Assembly: GCA_041672395.1 (NCBI GenBank)
Contig: JBAYZS010000001.1
Span: 1-64,000, forward strand
Length of the DNA: 64,000 bases
Source of the DNA: UBA5287 sp041672395
GTDB taxonomy: Bacteria > Bacteroidota > Bacteroidia > Bacteroidales > Dysgonomonadaceae
Direction: 5' to 3'
Under the pieces are notes generated by a model, which made no database searches, had not been told where the DNA came from, and saw only the letters and a list, made by a program, of their open reading frames with translations. This document shows, piece by piece, positions 17,781-26,757 of the stretch; positions within the stretch are counted from its first letter, which is position 1; every line of letters starts with the position of its first letter. The position numbers and the translations under genes are program-made.

Positions 17781-19043
17781 TTATCTTTTAGATGTTGTTT
17801 CCAATTCATACTTTTCTATTTCCTTAATATAATTATCGCCTATAGGAGTATTCTGGTTGTAACAGTAGTAATTATACACTGCACTCCATGACATTGATTT
17901 TAATTCTTCCAAGTATGCCATTCGCTGAAAGTTCTTATCGGAAATTTCATATTCTCTTAATTTATCGGTGGGCTCTAAAAGTGCCTGTAACATTGCTTTC
18001 TGAGTAGAACGAATACCCAAAACATAAGCTCCAATTCGGTTGACAGACCCATCAAAATAATCTAATCCAACATGTACTCGATCGGCATAACCTGAGCGTA
18101 TGATTTCTTGAGATAAAGCGAGTAGTTCATCGTTTAAGATTACAACATGATCGCTATCCCAACGTTCGGGGCGACTCACATGTAGATTAATTTCCGGAAC
18201 AAATAGTAACATAGATGATATTTTGTCTGATATTACTTCTGTTGGATGAAAATGACCTGCATCTAAAGTCAAAGCCATGTTATTTTTTACTGCATATCCC
18301 ATATAAAATTCATGTGAGCCAACCACATAACTTTCACTTCCTACACCAAATAATTTACATTCAACACAATCTATAAGGTAGTCGGTGCTTATTTTTTCGG
18401 TTAATACATCATCTAATGCCTCTTTGAGTAGTTCACGATGTTTGAATCTTGAAACAGTTTTGTCCTTTTCACCATCGGGAAGCCAAATATTATGAACACA
18501 CGGACTGCCTTGCTGGCGCCCAATTTCTGCTGCTATTCTTCTGCAACAGCGAAGGTGCTCTTTCCAGAAATTTCTTATCTCCGGATCGAAATTAGACATA
18601 GTATAACCGCTGTCTGCTTTTGGATGAGAGAAAAACGTAGAATTAAAATCTAAGGCTATATTAGTTTTCTTAGCCCAGTCAATCCATGATTGAAAATGAA
18701 TTGGCTTAATTTGATCACGTTCTACAAATTCACCCTTAAAATCACCATAAATTGCATGTAAACCCAATCGATGTTTTCCTGGAATTAGTGAGAGTACTTT
18801 TTCTATATCCATCTGTAATTCGGTGATAGTGCGCGCCTTACCTGGGTAGTTCCCGGTAACCTGGATTCCACCTGTAAGATCACCATCTGGATTTTCGAAT
18901 CCGGAAACATCGTCAGCTTGCCAACAATGGATTGAGATGGAAAGCTTGTCTAGTTTCTCAATAGCCGCATCTGCGTCAACCCCAATAGCTGCATATTGAT
19001 TTTTTGCGTCTAAATACGCTTGATAAATTTGTTCTTTATTCAT
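17781..19043 (-). CDS. rhaA: L-rhamnose isomerase
   Basis: At 420 residues this has the standard length. Family stretches are SIHCWQADDVSGFENP (about 37-52), GLHAIYGDFKG, SPCVHNIWLPDGEKD, TLDAGHFHPTEVISDKISSMLLFVPEINLHVSRPERWDSDHV and HVGLDYFDGSVNRIGA. The H and D residues in these supply the metal sites. It converts L-rhamnose to L-rhamnulose in the cytoplasm, the first intracellular step. It sits between rhaB (29-base gap) and rhaT (3-base gap). No irregularity was seen. Confidence 0.95.
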   Translation of the reverse strand: MNKEQIYQAYLDAKNQYAAIGVDADAAIEKLDKLSISIHCWQADDVSGFENPDGDLTGGIQVTGNYPGKARTITELQMDIEKVLSLIPGKHRLGLHAIYGDFKGEFVERDQIKPIHFQSWIDWAKKTNIALDFNSTFFSHPKADSGYTMSNFDPEIRNFWKEHLRCCRRIAAEIGRQQGSPCVHNIWLPDGEKDKTVSRFKHRELLKEALDDVLTEKISTDYLIDCVECKLFGVGSESYVVGSHEFYMGYAVKNNMALTLDAGHFHPTEVISDKISSMLLFVPEINLHVSRPERWDSDHVVILNDELLALSQEIIRSGYADRVHVGLDYFDGSVNRIGAYVLGIRSTQKAMLQALLEPTDKLREYEISDKNFQRMAYLEELKSMSWSAVYNYYCYNQNTPIGDNYIKEIEKYELETTSKR

Positions 19044-19072
19044 GATTTAATGATTATGATATATGTAAATTC

Positions 19073-20557
19073 TTATATTTCTTTGTAAACATCAAGGTAA
19101 TTCAAATATTGTTTTTCCCATGTTTCAACATTCTCAGGAATGAAAGTTTCTAGTTTTACGGAATTTCTTACGATTCTTCGCATCTCACTTTTATCCTTTA
19201 CCAATCCGCAAGCTTTTGCCTGGAGTAGAATATTTCCGATTGCTGTAGCCTCAGAAGGTCCAGCTATGACAGTCAGTCCAATCGCATTTGCTGTATATGA
19301 ATTAAGGAGTCTGTTTTGTGATCCTCCACCAATAATATGCAATGTTTCTATCCTTTTTGTAGATAATTGTTGTAAGCTTTCTAAGACTTGTTTATAACGA
19401 AAAGCTAAACTTTCGTATATACAACGGGAAATCTCGCCTATATTTTGTGGAATATATTGTCCTGTCAATTTGCAATAATTCTGAATAGATTGAATCATTG
19501 ATGAGGGATTGGCAAAACATGGAGAATCAGGATTAATAAAACATTTAAAGGGAGTCGCTTTTTCTGATTCAATAACAATATCGTCATAAGATAACGATTG
19601 GTTTTTCTCCCAATCTTTTTTACATTGCTCAATAAGCCACATCCCGCAAATGTTTTTAAGCAAACGAATTGAACCATCGGTGCCTGCTTCATTGGTAAAG
19701 TTGAAAGAATATGTCTTTTCGTTGATAACTGGTTCTAAAGACTCGATACCCATTAATGACCAAGTCCCGGAACTAAGATATGCAAAACAGTCATTCTCGG
19801 CAGGAGTGGCAAGTACTGCAGATGCTGTGTCATGACCGGCGACAGCTATCACAGAAACATCTTCCTGCCCAGTTTGTTGTTTGACATTTTCGGATAATTG
19901 GCCTATTGATGTTCCTGAAAAAACAATCGGAGCAAAATTATCTTCAGATAGTCCAATAGCATCAAGTAAAGTTGATTCAAAACAACGATTGTATGGATTT
20001 ATTAATTGAGAAGTAGATGCAATTGTATATTCAGTAACCATTTTACCGGTAAGTAAAAAAGATAAAGCATCAGGCATAAACAGAATCTTATCAATCTTGC
20101 TATATGTTGAGCAATTTCTATCTTTTTGAGTGAACAATTGATACAGAGAGTTGAAATTCATTATTTGAATCCCAGTCATTTTATATACATCTTCTTTTGA
20201 GATTATATTAAAAAACTTCTCAGGTGCACCAAATGTTATTGGATCACGATAACTGTATGGCATTCGCAAAGGTTCTCCATCTTTGCCAAAGCAGACAAAA
20301 TCAACACCCCAAGTATCAATTCCTATCGATTTAATGGGTGTTTGGTCAGTTTTGATTTCAATAAGAGATTGCAAGATTTTATTGTACAGATAAAAAAGGT
20401 CCCAATACATACGACCATTTATATTTGTAATTGGATTAGGAAACCGATTGATCTCCTTTAATTCCAGAATGCCATTGTCTATTTTTCCTAAAATTGCTCT
20501 TCCGCTACTTGCACCAAGATCAATGGCCAGGAAAGAGGTTAAATTGTTTTCACTCAT
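19073..20557 (-). CDS. rhaB: Rhamnulokinase
   Basis: This is a 494-residue FGGY-family sugar kinase. The N-terminal phosphate-binding loop is FLAIDLGASSGRAILG (about 9-24), with SIGIDTWGVDFV near 78-89 characteristic of rhamnulokinases. VAVAGHDTASAVLATPA lies mid-protein, and the C-terminal ATP-binding motif is IIGGGSQNRLLNSYTANAIGL. It phosphorylates L-rhamnulose at C1 to L-rhamnulose 1-phosphate, the substrate for the aldolase encoded divergently. It is the first gene of rhaB-rhaA-rhaT. The 307 bases upstream separate it from the plus-strand lower-pathway operon and probably hold shared control sites. Confidence 0.95.
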   Translation of the reverse strand: MSENNLTSFLAIDLGASSGRAILGKIDNGILELKEINRFPNPITNINGRMYWDLFYLYNKILQSLIEIKTDQTPIKSIGIDTWGVDFVCFGKDGEPLRMPYSYRDPITFGAPEKFFNIISKEDVYKMTGIQIMNFNSLYQLFTQKDRNCSTYSKIDKILFMPDALSFLLTGKMVTEYTIASTSQLINPYNRCFESTLLDAIGLSEDNFAPIVFSGTSIGQLSENVKQQTGQEDVSVIAVAGHDTASAVLATPAENDCFAYLSSGTWSLMGIESLEPVINEKTYSFNFTNEAGTDGSIRLLKNICGMWLIEQCKKDWEKNQSLSYDDIVIESEKATPFKCFINPDSPCFANPSSMIQSIQNYCKLTGQYIPQNIGEISRCIYESLAFRYKQVLESLQQLSTKRIETLHIIGGGSQNRLLNSYTANAIGLTVIAGPSEATAIGNILLQAKACGLVKDKSEMRRIVRNSVKLETFIPENVETWEKQYLNYLDVYKEI

Positions 20558-20594
20558 AAATGAGATTAAATTTATAAGATTAATACTAAATGCA

Positions 20595-20767
20595 CAAAAT
20601 TAAACTTTATAGTCGATAAAAGGATTACAAAAATGATTCAAGAACTGTACTTTTTGACATTTCTTTATAAACCATGAGTGTGATTCATTTTTTTTATATG
20701 AATATCAAATAGTATAGTTTAAAAATCAATAATTGAATTAAACACTATTAGGAAAACACTACATTTG
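20595..20767. promoter_or_regulatory. Divergent control region between rhaB and the lower-pathway operon
   Basis: The 307 bases 20558-20864 hold no gene. Plus strand: a consensus -7 box TACATTTG at 20760-20767 would start transcription about 90 bases before the PHP gene. Minus strand: TAATTTTG at 20602-20595 could serve rhaB. Neither has a -33 element at ideal spacing, as expected for activator-dependent promoters. An imperfect inverted repeat (20709-20722, AATAGTATAGTTTA; 20738-20750, TTAAACACTATTA) lies just upstream of the plus-strand -7 box and is a candidate AraC-protein site. It is not the same sequence as the repeat at 16639-16697. Confidence 0.4.
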
Positions 20768-20864
20768 CTTAATAATTTATCAGATAATTTACCCATAAGA
20801 GCATCTAATTAACGATGTCATTTATTAAAGGATATCTTAGAAATGATACTTAATTTTATATTAT

Positions 20865-22022
20865 ATGTATTACCCAAAAGTAAATGCTCACATGCATACA
20901 CCTTATTCTTTCAGCGCATTTTCAGATGTGAACGATGCATTGAATAGAGCTGTGGATGAGGATGTTAAGGTTGTGGGAATAAATGATTTTTACACAACTG
21001 ATGGTTATGATGAATGGGCTGCCGGATGCAAGGTGCGTCGCCTCTACCCACTATTCAATATTGAATTTATCAGTCTGGATAAAGAAGATCAAAAAGCCGG
21101 AATAAAGGTGAACGATCCTGTCAATCCAGGCAGAACATATTTGAGTGGAAAAGGATTAGCTTATCCATTTAAACTTGAAAAACCACTTGCTACACAATTG
21201 GTTGATGTTCAGGACGAATCCCTTTCGCAGGTATCTGCGATGTGTAATAAGTTGAATGATTTATTTAAAGCAAATAATATTGAAATTCTGCTAGATATTA
21301 ATTGGATTAAAAAAGAACTAACCCGCGGGCTGATTCGTGAACGTCATTTGGCAAAAGCCTTACGACTAAAAGTGTATAATTATTGCGAGAACGATAGATC
21401 TAGGATTAAAACCGTGCTTGAAAAACTCTTTAATGGAAAGGAGTTGAAATCCGATCCTGATAATATTGCTGGGGTAGAAAACGAGATTAGAGCTAATCTG
21501 TTAAAAGCAGGAGGAATAGCTTTTGTTCCTGAAGATCCCAAAGCTTTTTTACCAATTAAGACGGTTTGCCAAATCATAATTGCAGCAGGAGGAATTCCTA
21601 CCTATCCTTTTTTAGCAGACAATGAAAATGGTCTGTATACTGAATTTGAAAATGATCTGGATGGAGTTGCCGCACAACTTACACAACGTGGATTTCATTC
21701 TGTTGAATTTATCACTACCCGTAATGATATAAAACTTTTGGAAAAATATGCTGACTATTTGTATAATCAAGGCTTCGTGGTTACCTTTGGAAGTGAACAT
21801 AATTCGCCAGTGATGGAACCAGTAGAACTCTTTGCGCGAAATCATACTCCTTTAACAGATAAACTGATGAAAATAAACTATGAAGGAGCATGTGTTATAG
21901 CTGCACATCAGTTTTTAATATCGCAAGGCCTTGAAGGGTATATCGATAAATATGGTTATGCAGATCGTTCAAAAAGAAGCGATTATGTCAATTTAGGAGA
22001 CCAATTAATTAAAGATTTATAA
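20865..22022 (+). CDS. PHP-domain metal-dependent hydrolase of unknown substrate
   Basis: This 385-residue cytoplasmic protein starts with the PHP signature: VNAHMHTPYSFS (about 6-17), then VVGINDFYTTDGYDEW, an acidic residue in LFNIEFISLD, and a C-terminal FGSEHNSPVMEP. The paired histidines and acids fit a di- or trinuclear metal site as in PHP phosphoesterases. The middle holds an insert of about 150 residues. It is the first gene of the plus-strand operon, 28 bases before the aldolase-SDR fusion. A phosphoesterase or related hydrolysis step on a phosphorylated rhamnose intermediate is a guess from context only. No ordinary rhamnose pathway contains this protein. Confidence 0.72.
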   Translation: MYYPKVNAHMHTPYSFSAFSDVNDALNRAVDEDVKVVGINDFYTTDGYDEWAAGCKVRRLYPLFNIEFISLDKEDQKAGIKVNDPVNPGRTYLSGKGLAYPFKLEKPLATQLVDVQDESLSQVSAMCNKLNDLFKANNIEILLDINWIKKELTRGLIRERHLAKALRLKVYNYCENDRSRIKTVLEKLFNGKELKSDPDNIAGVENEIRANLLKAGGIAFVPEDPKAFLPIKTVCQIIIAAGGIPTYPFLADNENGLYTEFENDLDGVAAQLTQRGFHSVEFITTRNDIKLLEKYADYLYNQGFVVTFGSEHNSPVMEPVELFARNHTPLTDKLMKINYEGACVIAAHQFLISQGLEGYIDKYGYADRSKRSDYVNLGDQLIKDL

Positions 22023-22050
22023 TATCAAGAAACAATTAAAGCCGCACAAA

Positions 22051-24012
22051 ATGAAAGAAATAGATGACTTAATTCAAATATCACAATATTACGGTAAAGA
22101 TAATAGGTATGTTATTGCAGGCGGAGGCAATACTTCTTATAAGAACCACGAGAAAATATGGGTGAAGGCAAGTGGACAGGTACTTGAGAGCATCACTGAG
22201 GATGGTCTAGCCATACTTGACAGAGAAAAGCTAAATCTGATGTCGAAAAAAGTGTATAGTAATAATCCTGTGGAACGCGAAGAGGAAGTAAAAAATGATC
22301 TTTCCGCTGCAACAATAACAAAAGGCAAGCGCCCATCGGTTGAAACCTCGATGCATAATATAATCGACTATTCATTTGTTGTTCATTTACATCCAACAAT
22401 TGTAAATGGATTGATGTGCGCGAAAGATACAGAACTACAACTTTTAAACCTTTTTGGAGAGAAGACATTATTTGTAGAATATACCGATCCCGGATTTGTA
22501 CTTTTCAAGAAGGTAGAAGATAAAATCAAAACGTTCAGAACAATCAATAATGAAGAACCAAACATAATTTGGTTGCAAAATCATGGAATTTTTGTTGCTG
22601 CCGATACCATTGAAGAAATAAAGAAGCTGTATGATGAAATATTTGATACGCTGGGGAAAGCACTGAAAGAAACACTTTCTGAAGGTGTCGAGGTTATCGA
22701 CCCCAAAATTGTGGAAATTATTCCGGCTATTCGAATGATAATCTCAAAGAATGAACTCAAGACTTTAAGAATAAGAAATAATAAGCTAATTAGATTCTAT
22801 AGTGAAAGTATAGAAAATCAGCAATCAATAATGCATCCGTTTACTCCCGACGAAATTGTTTATTGTAAATCAAACTATATTTTTTTAAATGGAGAAACTC
22901 CCGAAGCAATTTTAAATGATGCTGAAGTACAAATTGATTCATTTAGAAAAAAATACGGTTACGATCCCAAAGTCTTACTAATAAAGTGTTACGGATTAGT
23001 TGCTGTAGGAGATAATGATCTTCAATGCGATACAATTCTTGATGTTTATGAAGATGCCATGAAAATTGCATATTTATCATGCTCTTTTGGAGGACCGCAA
23101 TCAATGACTCAAGATCAAACAGATTTTATTGATAATTGGGAAGTTGAAAATTACCGTCGTTCCGTCAACAAAAACAAAGTAGAAGGAAGATCAGAGAATA
23201 AGACAATAATTGTTACAGGAGCTGCTCAGGGATTTGGTGAAGGTATTGCGCAATGTTTGCTAAGAGAAGGTGCAAATATTGTAGTAGCCGATCTCAATGC
23301 TGAAGTAGGATTGGCAACTGTAAAGGATTTGAATACTAGCGTAAAAAAGAATCGTGCTATTTTTGTAAAAACCGACGTGAGCAAGATAGAAAGCCTTGAA
23401 AACCTGATGTGTGAAACAGTTTGTCATTTTGGAGCAATAGATTGTTTTATCAGTAATGCCGGCGTTCTACGTGCAGGAGATCTGGAAAACATGACATCAG
23501 AAATCTTTGATTTTGTAACCCGAATAAATTACAACTCATATTTTTATTGTACCAAAACGGTTAGTCGTATTATGAAATTGCAAACCAAATACGCTTCAAT
23601 AGATTATTATGGAGATATAATTCAAATCAATTCTAAATCCGGTTTGCGAGGAAGTAAGGCCAATTTTGCCTATGCAGGAGGTAAATTCGGAGGTATTGGT
23701 CTGACACAGTCGTTTGCTCTGGAGTTGGCTCCTTTCAGAATCAAAGTAAATTCCATTTGTCCCGGGAATTATTATGAGGGACCACTTTGGAGTAATCCTG
23801 AAAATGGATTATTCATACAGTATCTTAGAGCTGGCAAAGTGCCAGGAGCAAAAACGGTTGAAGATGTAAAAAACTATTATTTGTCACAAGTACCCATGAA
23901 GAAGGGCTGTTCTCCTGAAGATGTTACCAAGGCCGCACTATACCTGATGGAACAAACAGGTGAAACGGGACAAGCACTGCCAATAACGGGTGGACAAGTG
24001 ATGATGAGTTAA
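22051..24012 (+). CDS. Class II aldolase-SDR fusion (RhaEW type)
   Basis: This is a 653-residue two-domain protein. The N-terminal class II aldolase domain (about 1-210) contains GGGNTS, RPSVETSMHN (catalytic glutamate), the zinc pair in VVHLHPT and QNHGIFV. The C-terminal short-chain dehydrogenase (about 385-653) has VTGAAQGFGEG for NAD binding, ISNAGVL, and the YAGGK catalytic Tyr/Lys. The arrangement matches bifunctional L-rhamnulose-1-phosphate aldolase/L-lactaldehyde dehydrogenase (RhaEW, YuxG-like). It would split rhamnulose 1-phosphate to DHAP and L-lactaldehyde and oxidise the aldehyde to lactate. Residues ~210-380 between the domains are less familiar. Given rhaA and rhaB next door, rhamnose is the most likely substrate, but other ketose 1-phosphates cannot be excluded. 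Confidence 0.82.
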   Translation: MKEIDDLIQISQYYGKDNRYVIAGGGNTSYKNHEKIWVKASGQVLESITEDGLAILDREKLNLMSKKVYSNNPVEREEEVKNDLSAATITKGKRPSVETSMHNIIDYSFVVHLHPTIVNGLMCAKDTELQLLNLFGEKTLFVEYTDPGFVLFKKVEDKIKTFRTINNEEPNIIWLQNHGIFVAADTIEEIKKLYDEIFDTLGKALKETLSEGVEVIDPKIVEIIPAIRMIISKNELKTLRIRNNKLIRFYSESIENQQSIMHPFTPDEIVYCKSNYIFLNGETPEAILNDAEVQIDSFRKKYGYDPKVLLIKCYGLVAVGDNDLQCDTILDVYEDAMKIAYLSCSFGGPQSMTQDQTDFIDNWEVENYRRSVNKNKVEGRSENKTIIVTGAAQGFGEGIAQCLLREGANIVVADLNAEVGLATVKDLNTSVKKNRAIFVKTDVSKIESLENLMCETVCHFGAIDCFISNAGVLRAGDLENMTSEIFDFVTRINYNSYFYCTKTVSRIMKLQTKYASIDYYGDIIQINSKSGLRGSKANFAYAGGKFGGIGLTQSFALELAPFRIKVNSICPGNYYEGPLWSNPENGLFIQYLRAGKVPGAKTVEDVKNYYLSQVPMKKGCSPEDVTKAALYLMEQTGETGQALPITGGQVMMS

Positions 24013-24042
24013 CAAATCATTTGAATAATTTAAAATAAAGAT

Positions 24043-25323
24043 ATGAAAACAAAGGCAGTTAGATTATATGGTAAAAAAGATTTACGCTTAGAAGAATTTG
24101 ATTTACCTCCTATAAAGGATAATGAAATTCTTGCAAAAGTTGTTTCTGATTCCATTTGCATGTCATCTTACAAAGCATCCGTACAAGGAAAAGACCACAA
24201 ACGGATTCCTGATGATGTGGCTGAAAATCCAATAATTATTGGGCACGAATTTGCCGGGGAATTAATAGAAATAGGAGATAAATGGAAACATAAATTCAAT
24301 ATAGGTGATAAGTTTTCCATTCAACCGGCAATAAATTATAAGGATGGACCAATAGGGATTTTAAGTGCCCCCGGTTATAGTTACCAATATATTGGAGGTG
24401 ACGCAACATATGTTATAATTCCGAATGAGGTAATGGAACGTGATTGTCTGCTTGCATATCATGGTGAAGGTTATTACCCTGCATCTTTGGCTGAGCCTCT
24501 TTCTTGTGTAATTGCAGCCATGCATGCCAATTATCATACAACTTCTGGCAGCTATGTTCATAAAATGGGTATTTTGAATGGAGGTAAAATGGCAATATTG
24601 GCAGGCGTTGGACCTATGGGACTGGCTGCGATCAATTATGTTTTACATCGTGATGATTGTCGCCCATCGTTTTTAATTGTAACCGATATTGATCAGACCC
24701 GTCTCGATAGAGCAGCATCATTATATACAGTGGAATTTGCTGCAAAACAAGGAATAGATTTACGTTATATCAATACTTCTCTTATGCAAGATCCTGTTAG
24801 AGAGATGAAGGACTTAACAGGAGGAGATGGTTATGATGATGTTTTTGTTTTTGCACCGGTCAAGCCGGTTGTTGAGCAAGGAGATGCACTTTTAGCTTTT
24901 GATGGTTGTCTGAACTTTTTCGCGGGTCCCGCCGATCCAAATTTCAAAGCGATGTTTAATTTTTACAATGTTCATTATGCGTACACGCACGTGGTAGGTA
25001 CAAATGGTGGAAATAGTGAAGACATGATTGAAGCGCTTGATATTATGAATAAAGGTTTAGATCCGGCAGGGTTGATTACACATATTGGAGGCTTGAATGT
25101 GGTACCCGAGACAACAAATCATTTGCCTGAAATACCCGGCGGTAAAAAATTGATTTATACTCATATAACAATGCCGTTAATCGCAATTACAGAATTTGAG
25201 CATTTGGGTAAATCAAATGAGATATTTTCGAATCTTGCATCGATTTGTGATAAACATAAGGGTCTATGGAGTGTTGAGGCTGAAACTTATTTATTAGAAA
25301 ACGTCGACAAGCTTGATTTTTAA
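24043..25323 (+). CDS. Zinc-type MDR dehydrogenase, sorbose-1-phosphate reductase-like
   Basis: This 426-residue medium-chain dehydrogenase has an N-terminal catalytic domain (SICMSSYKAS and IIIGHEFAGELIEIGDK carry the first zinc ligands) and a Rossmann domain with LAGVGPMGLAAINYVLHRDD (200-219). The motifs GYSYQYIGGDATYVIIPNEV, YHGEGYYPASLAEPL, DGCLNFFAGPADPNFK and IPGGKKLIYTHITMPL closely follow L-sorbose-1-phosphate reductases (SorE type). It would interconvert a keto sugar phosphate and an alditol phosphate with NAD(P)H. Its substrate here is not known; a six-carbon or shorter phosphorylated polyol feeding the aldolases on either side is plausible. Gaps of 30 and 21 bases place it inside the operon. 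Confidence 0.78.
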   Translation: MKTKAVRLYGKKDLRLEEFDLPPIKDNEILAKVVSDSICMSSYKASVQGKDHKRIPDDVAENPIIIGHEFAGELIEIGDKWKHKFNIGDKFSIQPAINYKDGPIGILSAPGYSYQYIGGDATYVIIPNEVMERDCLLAYHGEGYYPASLAEPLSCVIAAMHANYHTTSGSYVHKMGILNGGKMAILAGVGPMGLAAINYVLHRDDCRPSFLIVTDIDQTRLDRAASLYTVEFAAKQGIDLRYINTSLMQDPVREMKDLTGGDGYDDVFVFAPVKPVVEQGDALLAFDGCLNFFAGPADPNFKAMFNFYNVHYAYTHVVGTNGGNSEDMIEALDIMNKGLDPAGLITHIGGLNVVPETTNHLPEIPGGKKLIYTHITMPLIAITEFEHLGKSNEIFSNLASICDKHKGLWSVEAETYLLENVDKLDF

Positions 25324-25344
25324 CATAAAGCAAATTCATTATAA

Positions 25345-26643
25345 ATGAAACAATTAGATGTAAACTTAATGCATCCGGTGGAACAAATTCATGTAATCAT
25401 CGGTCGAATTTATAGAAGTGGAATGACCACAACCTCAGGTGGAAATATTTCTATCAGAGATGAGAATGGAGATATCTGGATAACTCCATCAGGAGTGGAC
25501 AAAGGTGCACTTACGACTAAAGACATAATGCTGGTAAAAAAAGATGGAACCATAGAGGGTCTCCATAAACCATCATCTGAACTGCCTTTTCATAAAGCAA
25601 TATATGAATCTCGTCCCGAACTAAAGGCTATAATCCATGCACATCCACCGGCATTAGTCGCATTTAGTATTGCGCGTAAAGTGCCTGATACAAAGATTGT
25701 TCCACAAGCATATAGCATTTGTGGCGATGTGGGGTTTGCACCTTATGGAACACCGGGAAGTGAAGATTTGGGTAAGAAAATTGCTAATGAATTTAAAGAT
25801 ACCAGATATAAAGCTGTGATTATGGAAAATCATGGAATTGTACTAGGGGGCATAGATATGATGGATGCATATCAACGTTTTGAAACGCTGGAGTTTTGTT
25901 CCCGTACAATTATTAACGCGCAACGGTTGGGTGGTGTAAACTATCTGTCAGATGAACAAGTTGCAAAATATGTAAATCATTTTCCGGCAACCAAATCATA
26001 TTTTATGGGGGTTGAACATCCCTCCTCGGAACGAGCATTGCGTTCAGAAATGGTTAGTATTATTCGTCGCGCATGTAATCAAGGGTTGATGATATCAACT
26101 TATGGAACCGTGTCTGTGCGGTGGAAGAATGATGATTTTTTGATTACACCAAGTAATGTTGCCAGATGGGATATAATTCCGGACGACATAGTACAAATCA
26201 AAAATGGAATGGCTGAAGCGGGAAAAATACCTAGTCGCTCTGTTGCACTTCATCAGCGTATTTATCAACTGAATCCACACATAAATTCGATAATTTGTAC
26301 ACAACCGGTAAATCTTATGGCTCATGCTGTTAGCGGTACAAAGTTTGATGTACGAACAATTCCGGAAAGTTGGATATTCTTGCAAGATGCTCCATCAATA
26401 CCTTTTGGGCTGATTTACAACGATATCGATAAGGTTGCGGAGATGTTTAATCATAACCGTGTGGTTTTGGTTGAAAATGACAGCGTTTATGTTACGGGCG
26501 ACAAATTATTAAACACGTTTGATTATCTGGAGGTTGCTGAGTTTTCGGCTAATTCTCTGGTTATGGCAACGTCTATTGGTAAACTGAGTCCGATAAGCGA
26601 TAAGGAAATTGAAGATTTAAGAATTGCTTTTAATGTAAAATAA
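25345..26643 (+). CDS. Tandem class II aldolase/adducin protein with degenerate second half
   Basis: This 432-residue protein has two class II aldolase-like halves. The first (about 1-215) is complete: TTSGGNISIRD, ITPSGVDKG, SSELPFHKAIYE (catalytic Glu), IIHAHPPALVAFS (zinc HxH) and MENHGIVLGG. The second (about 226-432) keeps the fold markers (YGTVSVRW, LITPSNVARWDI). The HxH is replaced by IICTQPVN, the glutamate position by SRSVALHQ, and NHG by VENDSVYV, so it should bind no zinc and have no activity. The first half resembles L-fuculose-phosphate aldolases. The dead half may be structural or regulatory. It follows the SorE-like gene by 21 bases; the 114-base gap after it may hold an internal promoter. 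Confidence 0.8.
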   Translation: MKQLDVNLMHPVEQIHVIIGRIYRSGMTTTSGGNISIRDENGDIWITPSGVDKGALTTKDIMLVKKDGTIEGLHKPSSELPFHKAIYESRPELKAIIHAHPPALVAFSIARKVPDTKIVPQAYSICGDVGFAPYGTPGSEDLGKKIANEFKDTRYKAVIMENHGIVLGGIDMMDAYQRFETLEFCSRTIINAQRLGGVNYLSDEQVAKYVNHFPATKSYFMGVEHPSSERALRSEMVSIIRRACNQGLMISTYGTVSVRWKNDDFLITPSNVARWDIIPDDIVQIKNGMAEAGKIPSRSVALHQRIYQLNPHINSIICTQPVNLMAHAVSGTKFDVRTIPESWIFLQDAPSIPFGLIYNDIDKVAEMFNHNRVVLVENDSVYVTGDKLLNTFDYLEVAEFSANSLVMATSIGKLSPISDKEIEDLRIAFNVK

Positions 26644-26674
26644 GATCTTTATTTTAATGTATCGAATCCGTAGA

Positions 26675-26735
26675 AAATCATATGATTTATTGCTCATGGA
26701 CTTGATACTAAAATATGATGTTTTTATTAATTTTG
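26675..26735 (+). promoter_or_regulatory. Possible internal promoter before the E2-E3-E1 genes
   Basis: The gap between the tandem aldolase and the E2 gene contains a perfect 14-base palindrome AAATCATATGATTT (26675-26688) and a -7-like TAATTTTG (26728-26735). The nearest TTG (26702-26704) is 23 bases upstream, longer than the usual 19-20. It may allow separate or added control of the dehydrogenase-complex genes. The evidence is weak. Confidence 0.3.
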
Positions 26736-26757
26736 TAAATTATCAAATATTGTACAA

